Below are positions 15,292 to 27,900 of a stretch of DNA of 64,000 bases, piece by piece. Below the pieces are notes generated by a model. The model saw only the letters and a list, made by a program, of their open reading frames with translations. It was not told the origin of the DNA and did no database searches. The stretch lies in assembly GCA_947172415.1 (NCBI GenBank), contig OX359192.1, positions 6,326,501 through 6,390,500 on the forward strand, written 5' to 3'. Source of the DNA: Chondrosia reniformis (Eukaryota; Porifera; Demospongiae; Chondrillida; Chondrillidae). Position 1 is the first letter of the stretch. Each line of letters starts with the position of its first letter. The position numbers were made by a program, and so were the translations under genes.

Positions 15292-16359
15292 ATGGAAACT
15301 ATTCGATCAATTACCCCAAAACTTCAAGCCAATCCTTCTCTAGCAGCCGCGGGATTGGTTGTTTTGGGATCAGCAACTCTTTACCTCCTGCGAGTATACT
15401 TCAGTGGAGGTGTCTGTAGGAACAAGAACCGACTGGACAGCAAGACCGTGATAATAACTGGGGCCAACACTGGTATCGGCAAGGAGACCGCCATTGAACT
15501 AGCCAAGAGAGGCGCGCGGGTTGTCATGGCCTGTAGAAGTCCGCAAAGGGGCCAGGAAGCTTTAAAAGATGCGAAGGATAGAAGTGGTTCCAAGGACATT
15601 GTTCTGATGAAACTTGACCTCTCGTCTAAGCGATCTATCAAAGAATTTGCTGAAGATTTTCTGGCCCGGGAAAAGGAGCTTCACATTCTAATCAATAATG
15701 CTGGGGTCATGCATACACCTTACCAGAAAACAGAGGATGGATTTGAAAAGCAAATTGGTACCAATCACTTTGGACACTTTTACCTGACTCATCTCCTGAC
15801 AGAGAGACTGAAAGAGTGTGCTCCTAGTCGCATCATCAATGTTGCATCAATTGCTCATGTTGCCCACAAGCTGGACTTTTCTGATTTAAATTTTGAAAGG
15901 AAGCCATATGATACATATGCTGCCTATGGCAACAGCAAAGCTGCCAACATGCTTCATGCATACGAACTTTCCCAAAGACTGAAAGATGTTGGTGTGACTG
16001 CATACTCACTTCACCCAGGAGCAGTGAATACTGAACTTACAAGAGAATATGGCTTTTTAGCCAAAGTGAGTCCAAATAAGCAAGTACACAGTACGTACTT
16101 GTACATACTTACAGTGTTTGTCTTTATGCATGTACAGGTGTGTTTTCTTCCTCTTAAATGGATTGGTTTCAAGACAAGCTGGCAAGGTGCACAGACAACC
16201 ATCTATCTAGCCACAGAGAAAGGCGTGGAAAAAGACTCTGGTTGGTACTTTGCAGACTGTACCAAAAAGACTCCGTGGAAAGGTTTACTGAAGGATCCAG
16301 AGAAGGCCAGGAAGCTATGGGATATAACTGTTGAGACACTAAAGATTAAGGATGATTAG
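15292..16359 (+). CDS. Short-chain dehydrogenase, retinol dehydrogenase 11-14-like
   Basis: Two coding exons, 15292-16065 and 16138-16359, give 331 residues. An N-terminal hydrophobic anchor (AAGLVVLGSATLYLLRVYF) is followed by a classical SDR Rossmann fold. The sequence shows the cofactor motif TGANTGIG, the NNAG motif, a catalytic serine region (INVASIAHV) and YGNSK, the catalytic Tyr-x-x-x-Lys. MACRSPQRG after the second strand resembles the NADP-preferring retinol dehydrogenase group (RDH11/12/13/14). Expected role is NADP-linked oxidoreduction of retinoids or other lipid aldehydes at ER or mitochondrial membranes; the substrate cannot be read from sequence. The 72-nt intron 16066-16137 has no stop and keeps frame, so reading through would insert 24 residues. 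I treat it as an intron because of gtgagt/tgtacag ends and loss of SDR homology inside it. Confidence 0.92.
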   Translation: METIRSITPKLQANPSLAAAGLVVLGSATLYLLRVYFSGGVCRNKNRLDSKTVIITGANTGIGKETAIELAKRGARVVMACRSPQRGQEALKDAKDRSGSKDIVLMKLDLSSKRSIKEFAEDFLAREKELHILINNAGVMHTPYQKTEDGFEKQIGTNHFGHFYLTHLLTERLKECAPSRIINVASIAHVAHKLDFSDLNFERKPYDTYAAYGNSKAANMLHAYELSQRLKDVGVTAYSLHPGAVNTELTREYGFLAKVSPNKQVHSTYLYILTVFVFMHVQVCFLPLKWIGFKTSWQGAQTTIYLATEKGVEKDSGWYFADCTKKTPWKGLLKDPEKARKLWDITVETLKIKDD

Positions 16360-16687
16360 TGTAGTGAACACTTGTTTGTATGTTATATATTCTGTTACAA
16401 GTTAAACAAAACATTCAAATTGGCCATTTAATAATATGTACGTATATGCAAACAATACAATATATAGAGACTGCATTGAAAATGTATTATTTTATACATC
16501 CTTAGAATAGTAGCCATTTAGACATACAGTACGTATGTAAGAAATAGCATTATAAATGTAAGGAAAACATGCAGTTTTACTAGTCATTGAGTTCAACACC
16601 ATCACTATCTTTGTGTTGTGAAATCCTTTCTAAATGCACTATCTGTAGTGTTAATAGTACAGCAACATTCACCATCAGTTGTTCCTT

Positions 16688-19600
16688 TTAACTGAAGTTT
16701 ATGTAGTCAATGCCTTCTGTAAGCTCCAATGATGACAAAATCTTCTCAAATTCACCTCCTGTTAAATCCTGGGACATGTACATAAATTCATAATAAACAA
16801 CTCTAATCATAGTCACATCCAGCTTATCTTCTAGTATTTAGTTACAGTACATAAACTACTGTTAAAAGGAAGAAGTGAGAGCAGCTGCTGGGAATTAAAT
16901 TCATGGCAACTGGTATAACTACTTCAGTATGCATTAACAGCCAATCAAAATGTAATACAATATGTTATTAACTCTATAATAAGGAAACTGTTTACACAGC
17001 CAGAGTAAAATGGTAGAAATTAGTATATTTTCTTCTTTCATTTTTGTTACACTTAAAGAATTAAGTTTAGTGTAATTATGTAACATTCAATTATGCTCAA
17101 TTTTTCCCACAAATAACTATGAATATCACAGTTGATTAATTTAAGCAATGAAGGAAACCTCTGTATACTGAGAAATGAATTATCTTCCCAGAACTCCACA
17201 GTATGTGAGATGATACACATTGAAACAGAACACCATTATGTATGTACTATATTGAGCTTACCCATTTAATACAGAGAATGAAGGGTGGCTTTGCTTGACT
17301 GTAGTGAAGTATAGGGACTTTTGGGCGTGGCTGTATCTACATGATAAGTGATATGGTGATCACTTTATACTAAGTATAGGAATTGTATGTATTGACAGCA
17401 CCAAAAGAAATTAATAAAATGTCTTCCCATTCATCTACAGTACGCACACATAGAAACACTTACACATACTAACAATTTCACTCAAGCTCCATTGATGCAA
17501 ACAATGTGCAAGTCACACACAAACACACAACTACATATGAGGTCATGTAATGCTGTAACCAAGTATGTACTATACATACATTGCACTCCTCATACGTATA
17601 ATATCCTTGAGATACCTTCTTCTCATCCACATCACAAAATGCTATAACCTACACAAACAATAATACTCGATAAAGCATATATAGGCAAAATATTGTGGGT
17701 GTATGCATGTTTGTGTCCAGAGATTTTATTCTTGTTTATAGTTTTAGCAGAACCATGCCATAGAATTTCTATATTGGTATCGCAATATCCTGCAATACTC
17801 AACAGACCTTCTCTCTATGTGCTGGCTGTAGAGACCTGTATAGTCTTCGCCCTTGCTTTCCGGCGTTCCATATAGTAAAATGATCCCATTTACACAAAAT
17901 AAACTTTTCCAGAGCTCTCACTCGTTCACCCCAAATAGTCCATCTACGTAAGCACATTAAGTGTGACACTAGTATATACGTACATACCTTTCAGATAAAT
18001 AGGAGAAGTGTTGGCTCTAACTTAGACAAGTACCATGTACGTACATATATAGGCATTTACAAACTTCTAATCCACTAGAGTGATAATCAAACCACAACTA
18101 TATCTTCAATAGAGAATATTGTATCTAAAAGATAAAATTCAATTGCTGGTTCCTATCGTTATAACCAAGCCATAGCTCTGATTCTAAACTACTTTTATGG
18201 CTGTAATTAGATATTACTGCTTATATAGTACATCAGCCAAGTAATCCTGAACAAAATACAAAATTCTTTGATAAAATTTCACCTTATCCGAAAATGTACA
18301 AAATATTTTTTCACACTAACTGAAGTGCTACGGTAAAAATCGGGACTGTGAAAAATTTTTATTTTAACCTTAAGCGAGTTCATCTAAAGTGGGTTCAACT
18401 GTACCTCATTTTGTAGTTTTTTTCCTTTTTTTCCTTTTCTTATTAATTTATACGTACATACAATTGTTTGATACATATATATATGAAAGATAACTAGTCT
18501 AAACATTAGCATCATGAACATAAGTACAATGTTTCTACCCATGTAATGTATAAACCATGCAACCCCGTATTTAAACTTGTCCATGGAATATGTACCTGTT
18601 TATTTGATGAGTAGCAGAGTCAAGATGGTATCGATATGTGAGCAGCTCCTCTTGTACACAGTGCAGAAGACCACCGCGAGACAAGTGATTGTAGAAGAAG
18701 ATTAAATCTTCTGGAGTTCCACCATCTTCTTCACTATAGGGTCCCGCAGTCAGAAATACTTTACGATGGCAAAACCAGGTTGGCTGGATGAGTGTTGGTC
18801 CAAATGCAGTGAAGGCCTAGAAACAGTACCTCTTAGAGTAAGGAATTGGTCAACTTGAGGTTTACACAAATAATGTTGAAGCTAAATACAGCACTTCTCT
18901 ATTGCATGACTTAGTCTATTAACATGTAAAAATGTTATCATTTAAATGGCTCATCTTTCAACTTTTCAGCATCAAGAGATACAGTTGGTAAATCTTTCAT
19001 CAGGCATTTTGATCCTGAGTGTCGTCTTCAAACTCATGGTGTCAAAATGCCTTATAAAACATACATATAAACACTATAGTTCTATATGTAAGATCTGTAC
19101 TTGTTACAATTACGATATAGTACACCAGTGGATTCTAATATTGCACATACAAATTTGACACCTCTGATTACACAACGTTCTTCTTAATATGTATAGTACA
19201 TAAAATTTGTTGTATTCATATAAAAGCTGGGAACGATCTGCTCTGCTGCAGCAATAAGTGTTCTTGATGCTCACTGCACCCTCTTATACTTGTATGCACC
19301 TTTGAACTAATGTATACAGGACAGCGCATACTTGTGTATATAGTTGTTCTTCATCAAGCGAGTTGCACCACCTGGTGTAGCGATCAGTTGACCCTAAAGG
19401 ATCTCTAGTGAACCGACAACCTATCAACTATTTGATGAGAAGATAAAACTTACAAACAGATGGTATTTTGTCACTGACAGCTAATACAGATATATACAGT
19501 GGTGTACTGAAATAACTCACACAATGTTGTCCCGTTTGTTTATATATCTGTTGGGCAGTTGCATGTTGTAATTTAATCCTATCAACATGCATTACATCAT

Positions 19601-22361
19601 CCTATACAAGAATGCATGTACATACATAAGAATACCTTATACGTGAGTAATGAACACGCTGTAGTAGTGCAGTGACTTGTTCTCTACTTACTGCATCCAG
19701 AAAACAGAGATACTGTCCTGAACTTGCCATTATAGCTTGGTTCTTGGAGTAGCCAACTGAAGGTAAAGATACAATTGCATGTATGTACATACGTATGTAT
19801 ACAAAATAGTAATTACATAGAAATACATACTTAGGCAAATCACATGGTCACTGCAGTCATATACATATAATACATTATATTAACAGGATAATATTCAGTG
19901 ATTTGCATAATTCATCACATTAGCTGGTATAGATGGTATAGAAGCTGCATTCTGTAACACAAACTGCAAAAAGGTCAAACAACTCAGTCCCGTTGAATTA
20001 GAAGTCATACCAACCATACCAAACCTTCAATGTAAGGTAATTGATAAATGGAAGATCAACATTGTTGAACCAGAAGCAGCTGCAAAAGTCTATTCATAAC
20101 ATGACTTCATAACTATTCATAACTTGTTGCCGGGTCTCATTTAGAGGGAGAAATTTTGGTAGGAAGAATATTTAGTAGATTGCCCAAATTATGGCATTTG
20201 ATAGATTTTGCTGACAAGGCAGTTATTCTCCTACATTCAGTATAGTTGGGTGGTTGAAATACTGGCTGATTGCTCTCAAAACCACCAATCCGCCAAAATA
20301 AATTGGCCACCAAAATTCTAGCTATATGGTAATGTAGTTTATAGAAATTAAGGTTGCTACAACTTTTCTAATGAAAAGTGCTATATAACATAGTGAAAAT
20401 GGACAAATTACTATGATAATCAGAAGAGCAAGTGTGGCATCAAAGGCCTATGCACACACCAGCTGTTGTGTGGTCCCCAGTGGCAATAAATTTTAAAGTT
20501 ATAGAGTATGATGTAATCTCCCCTTAATATTCCCTAGCCAGCTCCTCCCAGACTAATTATTTACACCAGGAGACTAGGATGGTGGCTGCTGATACTGCAC
20601 AGCTGGGGACATTCTCAGCTTGAGAGGGCAGGAATGCATCAACATCCTTAAAGGTGCTACATTTCCTCCTGTTTTAATAGCTTGACACATGAGGAACTAG
20701 GGAAAAGGAGAGTTAGAGTTGATCTAGCAAAACCACATTGTGCTATGTCATAATTCCACAAATATGTGCACCTAGAACTGTGCAAGACAAGAGACATCAC
20801 ATGCTTCCTGAATGACACAGGATGGAGACCCGGGGATACCCAGACATTGTGTCAGTGCGTCCAGGGACGTGAGTGACCTTTACAATGTATTAAATTCTTA
20901 ATGCTACACTCTTCAAAGTATATAGGATATCTAAAAATAGATGTTACATAAGACATATGATAAAGTGTCTACCAAGGCCAGGTAACCACCAAATTTACAG
21001 GGTGATCCCCCTTTTACACTAGTACATATATGTATGTATGTATGTATATGTATAAAATAACCAGATAAAGGTGATACTTAGTACAACCACATCACAATTC
21101 CTGTAAAAATTACTAGTTCCTTTTCTACATGTTAACAGTGTGTTCAAATGTACTGAAATATTTACATTTAAATAACCTAATATAAGTAGATTATTATGTG
21201 GAATACAACATACTGAAGAGGTTAACATATCAGGTCTGTTGGAATAGGTTCAGACCACTCCTCAATGTGGCAAGAAGAGAATTGCTAAAGCGCACAGTCT
21301 ATGCTTGCATGTAAAGCAGTTATAAACACCAGAGGTCAGAGGTCAAACTATTACATCTTGCCCGCACTCCCCTAGATTCCCGCAACCCATAAATCCATCC
21401 TACACCTTGTAATTGAGCAATACACCCACATTAAGATGGCACATTACTCAGGACATACTTCTATCCAAACAAGCATGCATTATGCATGAGTTATCAGGAA
21501 TAACCATATTCATAGCTTTGTTCCCTTTGATGGTGTGGACTTCGAGACATACAAATATGCTGTCTAGAAAATCTAAGCATGAAAAGGTATTAAAATGCAT
21601 TTCACCTAACCTACGGAAAGATATTAAACAAACACAGTTCCACCTGGACCACCCAAGCTTGTGTGCCACATGAATGATGAAATAAACATGTTTACAGGTA
21701 CTCCATCTGGAATCTCCCTGACAGTGCAGGCTCTGGCTAGAGCATCTGGAGTCTAGACACCACTTGGTCGGCTGCATCTGGGTGGTCCTTTAAATTACTT
21801 ACAGTTCCACTACAAAAACACTGCAAGTTCTACATTTCAAACACCATTGAATGTGCACATGTATTCAGCTATGCAACATTAAGACCTACACTAACGCCTC
21901 TATTTCCAGTAAACCACAAACACATTTATACAGTTCAAAAGAAATTTACTGAATACCACGTTAATATTGCACACTATGAGAGTATTAAATGGTTCACTTA
22001 CCCCCTTTAGGGGCCTTGCCACTCTGTGCACTGGGGATAACCCTGATTCCCCTACTCTCTAGCCTTTGTCTCCAAGATTTTACAATCTCCATTGAGCTGT
22101 CCTATTAGGACAAACAACAAAGACATACAATGCAGCAGAGAGACATCCTTTCGACTGACTTACTGTTGATGCATCGTCAAAAATGGACAGTTCCAATTCG
22201 CCATCATAGCTTTGGAAGAGCAGAGAGCTAAGGGTCTCATTTAAATAATTTGAGGCATTGTGTACTGGCATAATGACACTCTTGGGAGTAAGAGAGTTAT
22301 GGAATTATACATAACGGACATACTATTCTAACGGAATTTGTAGACTTACCACTTCGGCCAT
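16688..22361 (-). CDS. B3GNTL1: Queuosine-tRNA galactosyltransferase (B3GNTL1/QTGAL)
   Basis: GT-A family 2 glycosyltransferase. Exons 5' to 3': 22350-22361, 22164-22280, 22002-22101, 19692-19756, 19521-19601, 19332-19427, 18596-18816, 17808-17943, 17616-17648, 17262-17336 and 16688-16768 (338 residues; human about 361). Landmarks are the GT2 start [37 protein letters not shown] with the metal-binding [75 protein letters not shown], and the ending [29 protein letters not shown] tail. All match B3GNTL1 in order. In vertebrates it adds galactose to queuosine of tRNA-Tyr. The first coding exon is only 12 nt (MAEV). About a dozen residues expected between exons 17616 and 17336 are missing, so one small exon may be unseen. 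The large third intron (19757-22001) holds nothing I recognise. The eighth exon uses donor gtctgt. Confidence 0.9.
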
Positions 22362-22392
22362 TTTGTTACGTAAATAGGTATCGATAAATAAA
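22362..22392. promoter_or_regulatory. 31-bp bidirectional intergenic gap, B3GNTL1 / PEX10
   Basis: The start codons of two divergent genes are only 31 bp apart. The promoter of at least one gene must overlap the 5' UTR or coding start of the other unless upstream non-coding exons exist. The interval carries tacgtaaataggtatcgataaa and no obvious core promoter element. Confidence 0.6.
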
Positions 22393-23352
22393 ATGGCCTC
22401 CGCTAGTTTGGGCCCGAGTGTTCGCTTAATTCATGCTGACGGTCCATCCTTGATCAAAAGCAACCAAAAGGATGTCTATTATGTTGGCCACATGCACGAG
22501 ATGATTTCAGGCATCATCAAAAGGATAGTTTGTCCAAAAACTTGGTTAAGTTGGCATGCTGAATTACATCTTTTTGCGGAAATACTTTACTTTGGTTTAA
22601 CCACCCTATCTGGACGACAGACTTTTGGCGAGGAATACAGCAATATTTTACAAGTTAGCCCAAAGGGCTCGTTGGAGTTAGACTATAAGACACCCAGTTG
22701 GTTGCGTAGGGTTAGCTTTCTGATGTTACAAACATTAGGGCCTTTCATAATTCGGAAATGGTTAACTAAATTGCGCAGCCTATTGTCAAGGGGTGCACAT
22801 AATGCTAGTGATGAGACCAAACAAAAATTTTGCAAGATATTGGATGGCTTACAAACCGCTATTAGGATTGCATCACAGTTTCATTTGGCATTCTTTTACT
22901 TGACAGCTACCCACTATCACTTGGCAAAGAGGGTAGCAAGTGTCAAGTACATGTCATTGGTGGAGGGTACATTTGATTTGAAAGCCAGCAATCCCTACAG
23001 CCCGCTTGGACTGCTTCTTTTGATTCAGCTAGGCCTGGAGCTTGCTAGCCTTGCCCAAGGCTACCTTGACTCAATGGCCCTTGGTATGAGAGATGCAGAG
23101 GTTATATCTGTAAGAAGTGAAACTGAGAATATTGGAACTATAGAAACAGCTCCAAAAGGTTCTAGTCAAGAATTAAGCTTAAGATGTTCCCTTTGTCTAG
23201 GAAATGTGAAGGCACCGGCTGCTACTCAATGTGGGCATGTATTTTGTTGGCATTGCATAATACCCTGGTGCAGTCGAGAGAAGGCGTGTCCGATTTGCAG
23301 AACATCTTCTAATCCACAACAAATTGTATTTTTACATCATTTCAGTGTATAA
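22393..23352 (+). CDS. PEX10: Peroxin-10 RING E3 ligase (PEX10)
   Basis: Intronless, 319 residues, close to the usual PEX10 length. The N-terminal Pex2/Pex12-type membrane region contains DVYYVGHMHEMI and RQTFGEEYSNI, typical of PEX10, then hydrophobic helices near residues 100-230. The C-terminal C3HC4 RING finger is complete: CSLC, then CGHVFCWHC, then CPIC, with WCSREKACPICR. PEX10 forms the peroxisomal retrotranslocation channel and ligase with PEX2 and PEX12 and ubiquitinates the import receptor PEX5. Being single-exon among heavily split neighbours is notable. It is head to head with B3GNTL1 (31 bp) and its 3' end is 121 bp from that of the convergent meteorin-like gene. Confidence 0.95.
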   Translation: MASASLGPSVRLIHADGPSLIKSNQKDVYYVGHMHEMISGIIKRIVCPKTWLSWHAELHLFAEILYFGLTTLSGRQTFGEEYSNILQVSPKGSLELDYKTPSWLRRVSFLMLQTLGPFIIRKWLTKLRSLLSRGAHNASDETKQKFCKILDGLQTAIRIASQFHLAFFYLTATHYHLAKRVASVKYMSLVEGTFDLKASNPYSPLGLLLLIQLGLELASLAQGYLDSMALGMRDAEVISVRSETENIGTIETAPKGSSQELSLRCSLCLGNVKAPAATQCGHVFCWHCIIPWCSREKACPICRTSSNPQQIVFLHHFSV

Positions 23353-23473
23353 TTTATTCAAAGTTTCTAAGATACAACTGATAAAAAGTTTATACACTTA
23401 TAAAAAAAAAACTATATAGTTGTGTTATGTATAGTATTTTATACAACATATCTGTGAATATTGTCACAGATAA

Positions 23474-24628
23474 TTAATAACGACAGCAAGTGTTCCTGTT
23501 GAGATAGCTCTGATAAACAGTCCTGACTTGTTCATAATGGGTTTGAGCACAGCAAAGTGTCATTTGAAGGACCCCTTGCCTGTGGTCTACATCTGTTTTG
23601 TTATAAGCAGAAATAACATAATGACCATTCTCTTTCAGCTTGCACTTTCCTGTCACTTCAATATACTTGGGTCCTCTTATACATCTATGGATCTGTTCAC
23701 TTGTTGCATTGTTTGGATCCAATATAACATGGTCAGGAGGAGTAACACCATGTCCCAGGGGACAGGTTCTTGAGCTCAAAGCTGGACTGTTACAGTCATT
23801 GTATTTGATGTATACCAGCGCTCTAACTTTGTGAATGTATTGGGATTTCACCTTTGACTCCTTTACTGATAGCACTTGGCCGAAGACAACTAATGAAGAG
23901 AAAGATTATCATGCATGAAACTTTTGCATATATAGATGGGTCATGCAAAGATACAGTGTATAAGTGATTAATTTCAATGTGTATCACTCACTATGATCAC
24001 TTTTGCACATGCATCCAGTCGCACATGATTCAGTACAAAGAGTGCAGCCTGAAGGAGATATAAATTCGGTATATTATTATATTGATTACCAGCTTATAAT
24101 GGGTTCGTACTTTTATTATCAACGTCAGTGTAGTTGTAAGAAAATGTGGTGTCCTCTGTGGCGTTATTAGCGACGATCTGCAGCGTTATGTGTCCGCAGT
24201 AGGATTGCATGCACAATTCGTTTTCCCGCATGCTGGCGAAGCTGAGAGAATACCTTCCTCCATCCTTATATTGATAAACCTGCACTGCATTAGGCGATAT
24301 AGCTGCTGGATGTCTGAAACATAGTCTGAATCGATCGCCACCCTTGTAAAAATACAGGATTCTTTCATTGTCTGGCGAGGCCCAGGTGATATTACCGCTC
24401 TCACAGTGAGCAGGAGGAGAATCCCTGGCATAAGGCCATTTGAAGGAGGGCTGTCCATTATTGGTCCTCAGAATTCCCCTAGAAAATGTAAAGTTCACAA
24501 TAAAAATCTGCAAATATACATATTGGACTTGGTGCAGCCTACCTCAAGTTCAGGCTGCAATCTTCCTGTGCAAGGCTACAGGAAATACTAGCAACTAGGA
24601 ACAGGTAGACTGTGAAGATGAGTTTCAT
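23474..24628 (-). CDS. Secreted meteorin-family-like protein
   Basis: Exons 5' to 3': 24543-24628, 24111-24478, 23992-24048 and 23474-23889 (308 residues, matching the roughly 290-310 of meteorin and meteorin-like). A signal peptide (MKLIFTVYLFLVASISCSLA) is followed by a CUB-like Cys-containing half with ITWASPDNERILYFY, VQVYQYKDGG and FSYNYTDVDN. Next is a Cys-dense hinge (CTLCTESCATGCMCKSDH) leading into IVFGQVLSV. That hinge mirrors meteorin's C-x-x-C then CTSDFVVRG. The second half looks netrin-like (NTR) and ends VRTVYQSYLNRNTC, comparable to the meteorin C-terminus. No transmembrane segment is seen, so it is presumably extracellular. Vertebrate meteorins are secreted growth or metabolic factors; the role here is unknown. 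A generic NTR/TIMP-like protein is the main alternative. Confidence 0.65.
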
Positions 24629-24690
24629 TTTCGCTTCTGGAATTTTGCTTTCTTAAAACAGTACTTGAGAGAGCTGCTAAAGTTGCGCGT

Positions 24691-24697
24691 TTTTATA
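24691..24697 (-). promoter_or_regulatory. TATA box of meteorin-like gene
   Basis: On the minus strand this reads TATAAAA, inside ggttataaaaacgcgc, 63 bp upstream of the start at 24628. Distance and sequence fit a core promoter with a short 5' UTR. Confidence 0.6.
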
Positions 24698-24980
24698 ACC
24701 CACGATCGCAACGTGAGTCAAAAATCCCCGTCGTAATCAGGATTTCCGGGTTGCATCAGACTACATCTAATTCGGTAGCTCCTACTATATCTGCTATGTT
24801 ATATACATACGTATATGAAACTGATCCAATAACTTAGAAACACATATAAGAACCGGTAGAATTATAGCTATCTCGCTATATACCTAGCTAGATATCATTA
24901 TTATTAATCAAAGTTGGTTAGTTCCATCATAATCATGCAATTAAATTAAAAAAAAACATCAAAATCACAATGACAAGTCT

Positions 24981-27900
24981 TTATGTTCCATCACCAAGGT
25001 GAATAGGTAAAATACCTACTTCATCCAAGATTGAAAACACCATGAACACAATGTAAAGATATATCAGAACAATACCGTATGCCCTGGGTATGGAATACAA
25101 TTAATGTACACATTACAGCTACATTTACAGTTAAGCATTTAAAAAGCTACCAACATATATACGCACTTTGGTGGAGTAAACTTGAAAATTGGCATGACTG
25201 CTGCACTGGCCAAAAGTGATATGCCAAGAAATATCCATGATAACTTTACCTATAAGAAAAGTGGTCTTCATTAAGGTCTGAGACATGTTTTCAAATCAAG
25301 ACCAACCTTGTTGTATTCAGGGCTGTTGATATGGAAGGTAAAATAGGTCAGTTTGTTAGTCGCTAAGTATGCCTAAAGCCAAAGAACAGAGAAATATTTA
25401 TGCATTGTTATATGTATATACTGTTGCATATGCAAAGACATCAACATATTCTAAGACGAGATCATGTCAGAAACATGCACAGGCATAGATGATGTTATAA
25501 GTAGTTAGTGACTAATATATCACTTCAATATTCACAGCTGGTGGGATATTAATAGCTATCTTCCCACAGAAATGTAGGCGGCCAGCAGACAAGAGAACAC
25601 TTACAGAAACACAAAGGAATAGCCTATCAGTCTGTAATTAACTTTAAGCTCTTCTTATTTTGAAACTGCTGAATAAAGTATCACTTGCTAGAAAATAGAG
25701 CTCCTGCCAGGAACCACAAATATGGGATTCAAATACTAAACACAATGCAATCCAATTGATAGCCTCTGAATATCACTTGCATTATGACATCATATACCAC
25801 TAACTGAATGAGGCTCCACAATCTCAACTTCTTCATTAACCAGAATTAGCTTATTAGTAACTATAACAATCCAATTATATATATCCAGATTGACCATCAC
25901 TAATAAACAAAACAACAAACTGCCCACTGCTTATTTACCTTATTACAGAGTGCGGTTATTAAATTACTCAAATTTATAATCTCCAAGAAAAGTAATTAAT
26001 GCCATGTAATGTAATCAAACTCACAGAAAGTGCAATTCCCAGTCCAAGAACATCATTCAGAAGTGGAGATCCAAAACATGAAGAAACGCCCATAGCAGGC
26101 TTGCCAGCCCTTGCCACTGCAGTATCAGCCACCCAATCACCAACTGAATTACCCACTGCCAACACAGTAAGTCCAAGAATAGCTGTGAAAAGAGAAGATT
26201 CATATTAAAAATGTTCAATTATGTATTTCTTCATAAAGCTTCCCATTAAAGTCACAATAACAACCAATTGGAAAGTATTTAAAAATTTACACAAGTGGAG
26301 AGTGTAGATCTAAATTCTGTTCTTCTTATTTCATGTAAGAAACATCCTCCACGTTACAAAGAAGACATGCAACAGGCGACTAGTGAACTGTAGGGAGTAA
26401 GACACACTCCCAGAGATTCAAATACTTTGAAGTCACATATTTAACAAATTATTAACTGTAATACAAGGACATTTTTAATTGGTCACAGTCGATAAAAACA
26501 AATAGTGCTATGAAATAAACTGGACACCATTTGTTCTCATATAATATAACATATTAAAGCTAGGTTGATGAAGATTAGAATCCTAAGGCATGCCATGTTG
26601 TGGTTGGTAGTCATTAGTATAGTGTGGTACTGCAAAGAACATGAAATGATAGAGTCTACCTCCTACAGATAAGAAAATTCACAACCACAGAGATCAGGGA
26701 AATGGAGGAGTTTTAGTTGAAAGAGTATTAGTAAAAACACAACAAAATTCCATACAATAACTTTCTACAAAAGAGATCACAGAAGCTGCAACAGTAGAAC
26801 GTGTCTCCACTTAACAGCAATCTACCAAATAGGTGTCAGATAACACGATATATTTATAATCTTACAGATGGTTTGGAAAACACTTGGAATCTGATATTTT
26901 AGCAGAATGGAGAAGAGTGTAACATCATTCCTCTCACTAAACAATACACAGAGGTAGCAGAGATGCATTGGATCCATTATCCCCAGAGGTTATCAGGAAT
27001 ATAATAGTCTCTCTCTTCAGCAACAAGGATATTGCTATAGCAAGTGCTATTGTATACCTGGTTGTACCTGGTTGCTATAGAAACTTCTCTAGTACCAATT
27101 TACAGATAAACAGGTAACTGAACAGTACCTGAGATAGAAACATCTGATGCGTACACAAATTAGGTGCATACATACGTATGTATATTTAAATTGTGCATAG
27201 TATCTTGAATGAAAGGGGCTTCATTGGTATGCATACTTTACACAAATTTTAGGATCTAATTTGAATTAGCCAATGATGCAGCCATTTCCTTCCAAATACA
27301 CATGCAGGGTTTCTTTCAGGGGGAGCAGAGGGGGCAATTTGCCCCCCTTGAAAAATTTGTGTCCCTCCTTGAAATGACAAATTATATACTGTAGATGATT
27401 CCACACTACGAATATACGTATGTGCCAGAATGAACATTGGTGCACTATGCCCCCTTCATTTCTATTATCATCATTTTGCCCTCCCTTGCTAAATACTCTA
27501 AAAGAAACACTGAAATGTGACAGCTCTTCAATGAAACAAGTCGGAAACCATATTACGTACAATAAAATCAGTTCTTCAACACAGTAATCGTGTTGTGCAC
27601 ACAAACAGCTTATCTCAAAGCCATAAAGAATACATTCCTTGTACTATTAAATAAATTGCAATACTTTGGTAATATTAGAAAGATCTTTTATCAAACTTTG
27701 ACCATCTAGATAAGAATCGAATTGATATCATGACATTCTATATTAATTTAATTACTAATTTCATGTACAAGAGCCCAAAGGCTTCTAGAATGCACCTGTA
27801 TCACAGCTAAATAACAGCCCAAAGGCTTCTAGAATGCACCTGGCCTCTAAAACCTACCTGTATCTATGCTAAATAAGAGCCCAAAGGCTTCTAAAGTAGC

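Noticed and set aside
21413-21777. 86- and 109-residue frames in the B3GNTL1 intron
   Set aside because: No recognisable domain, no conserved motif, overlapping on both strands; probably chance.
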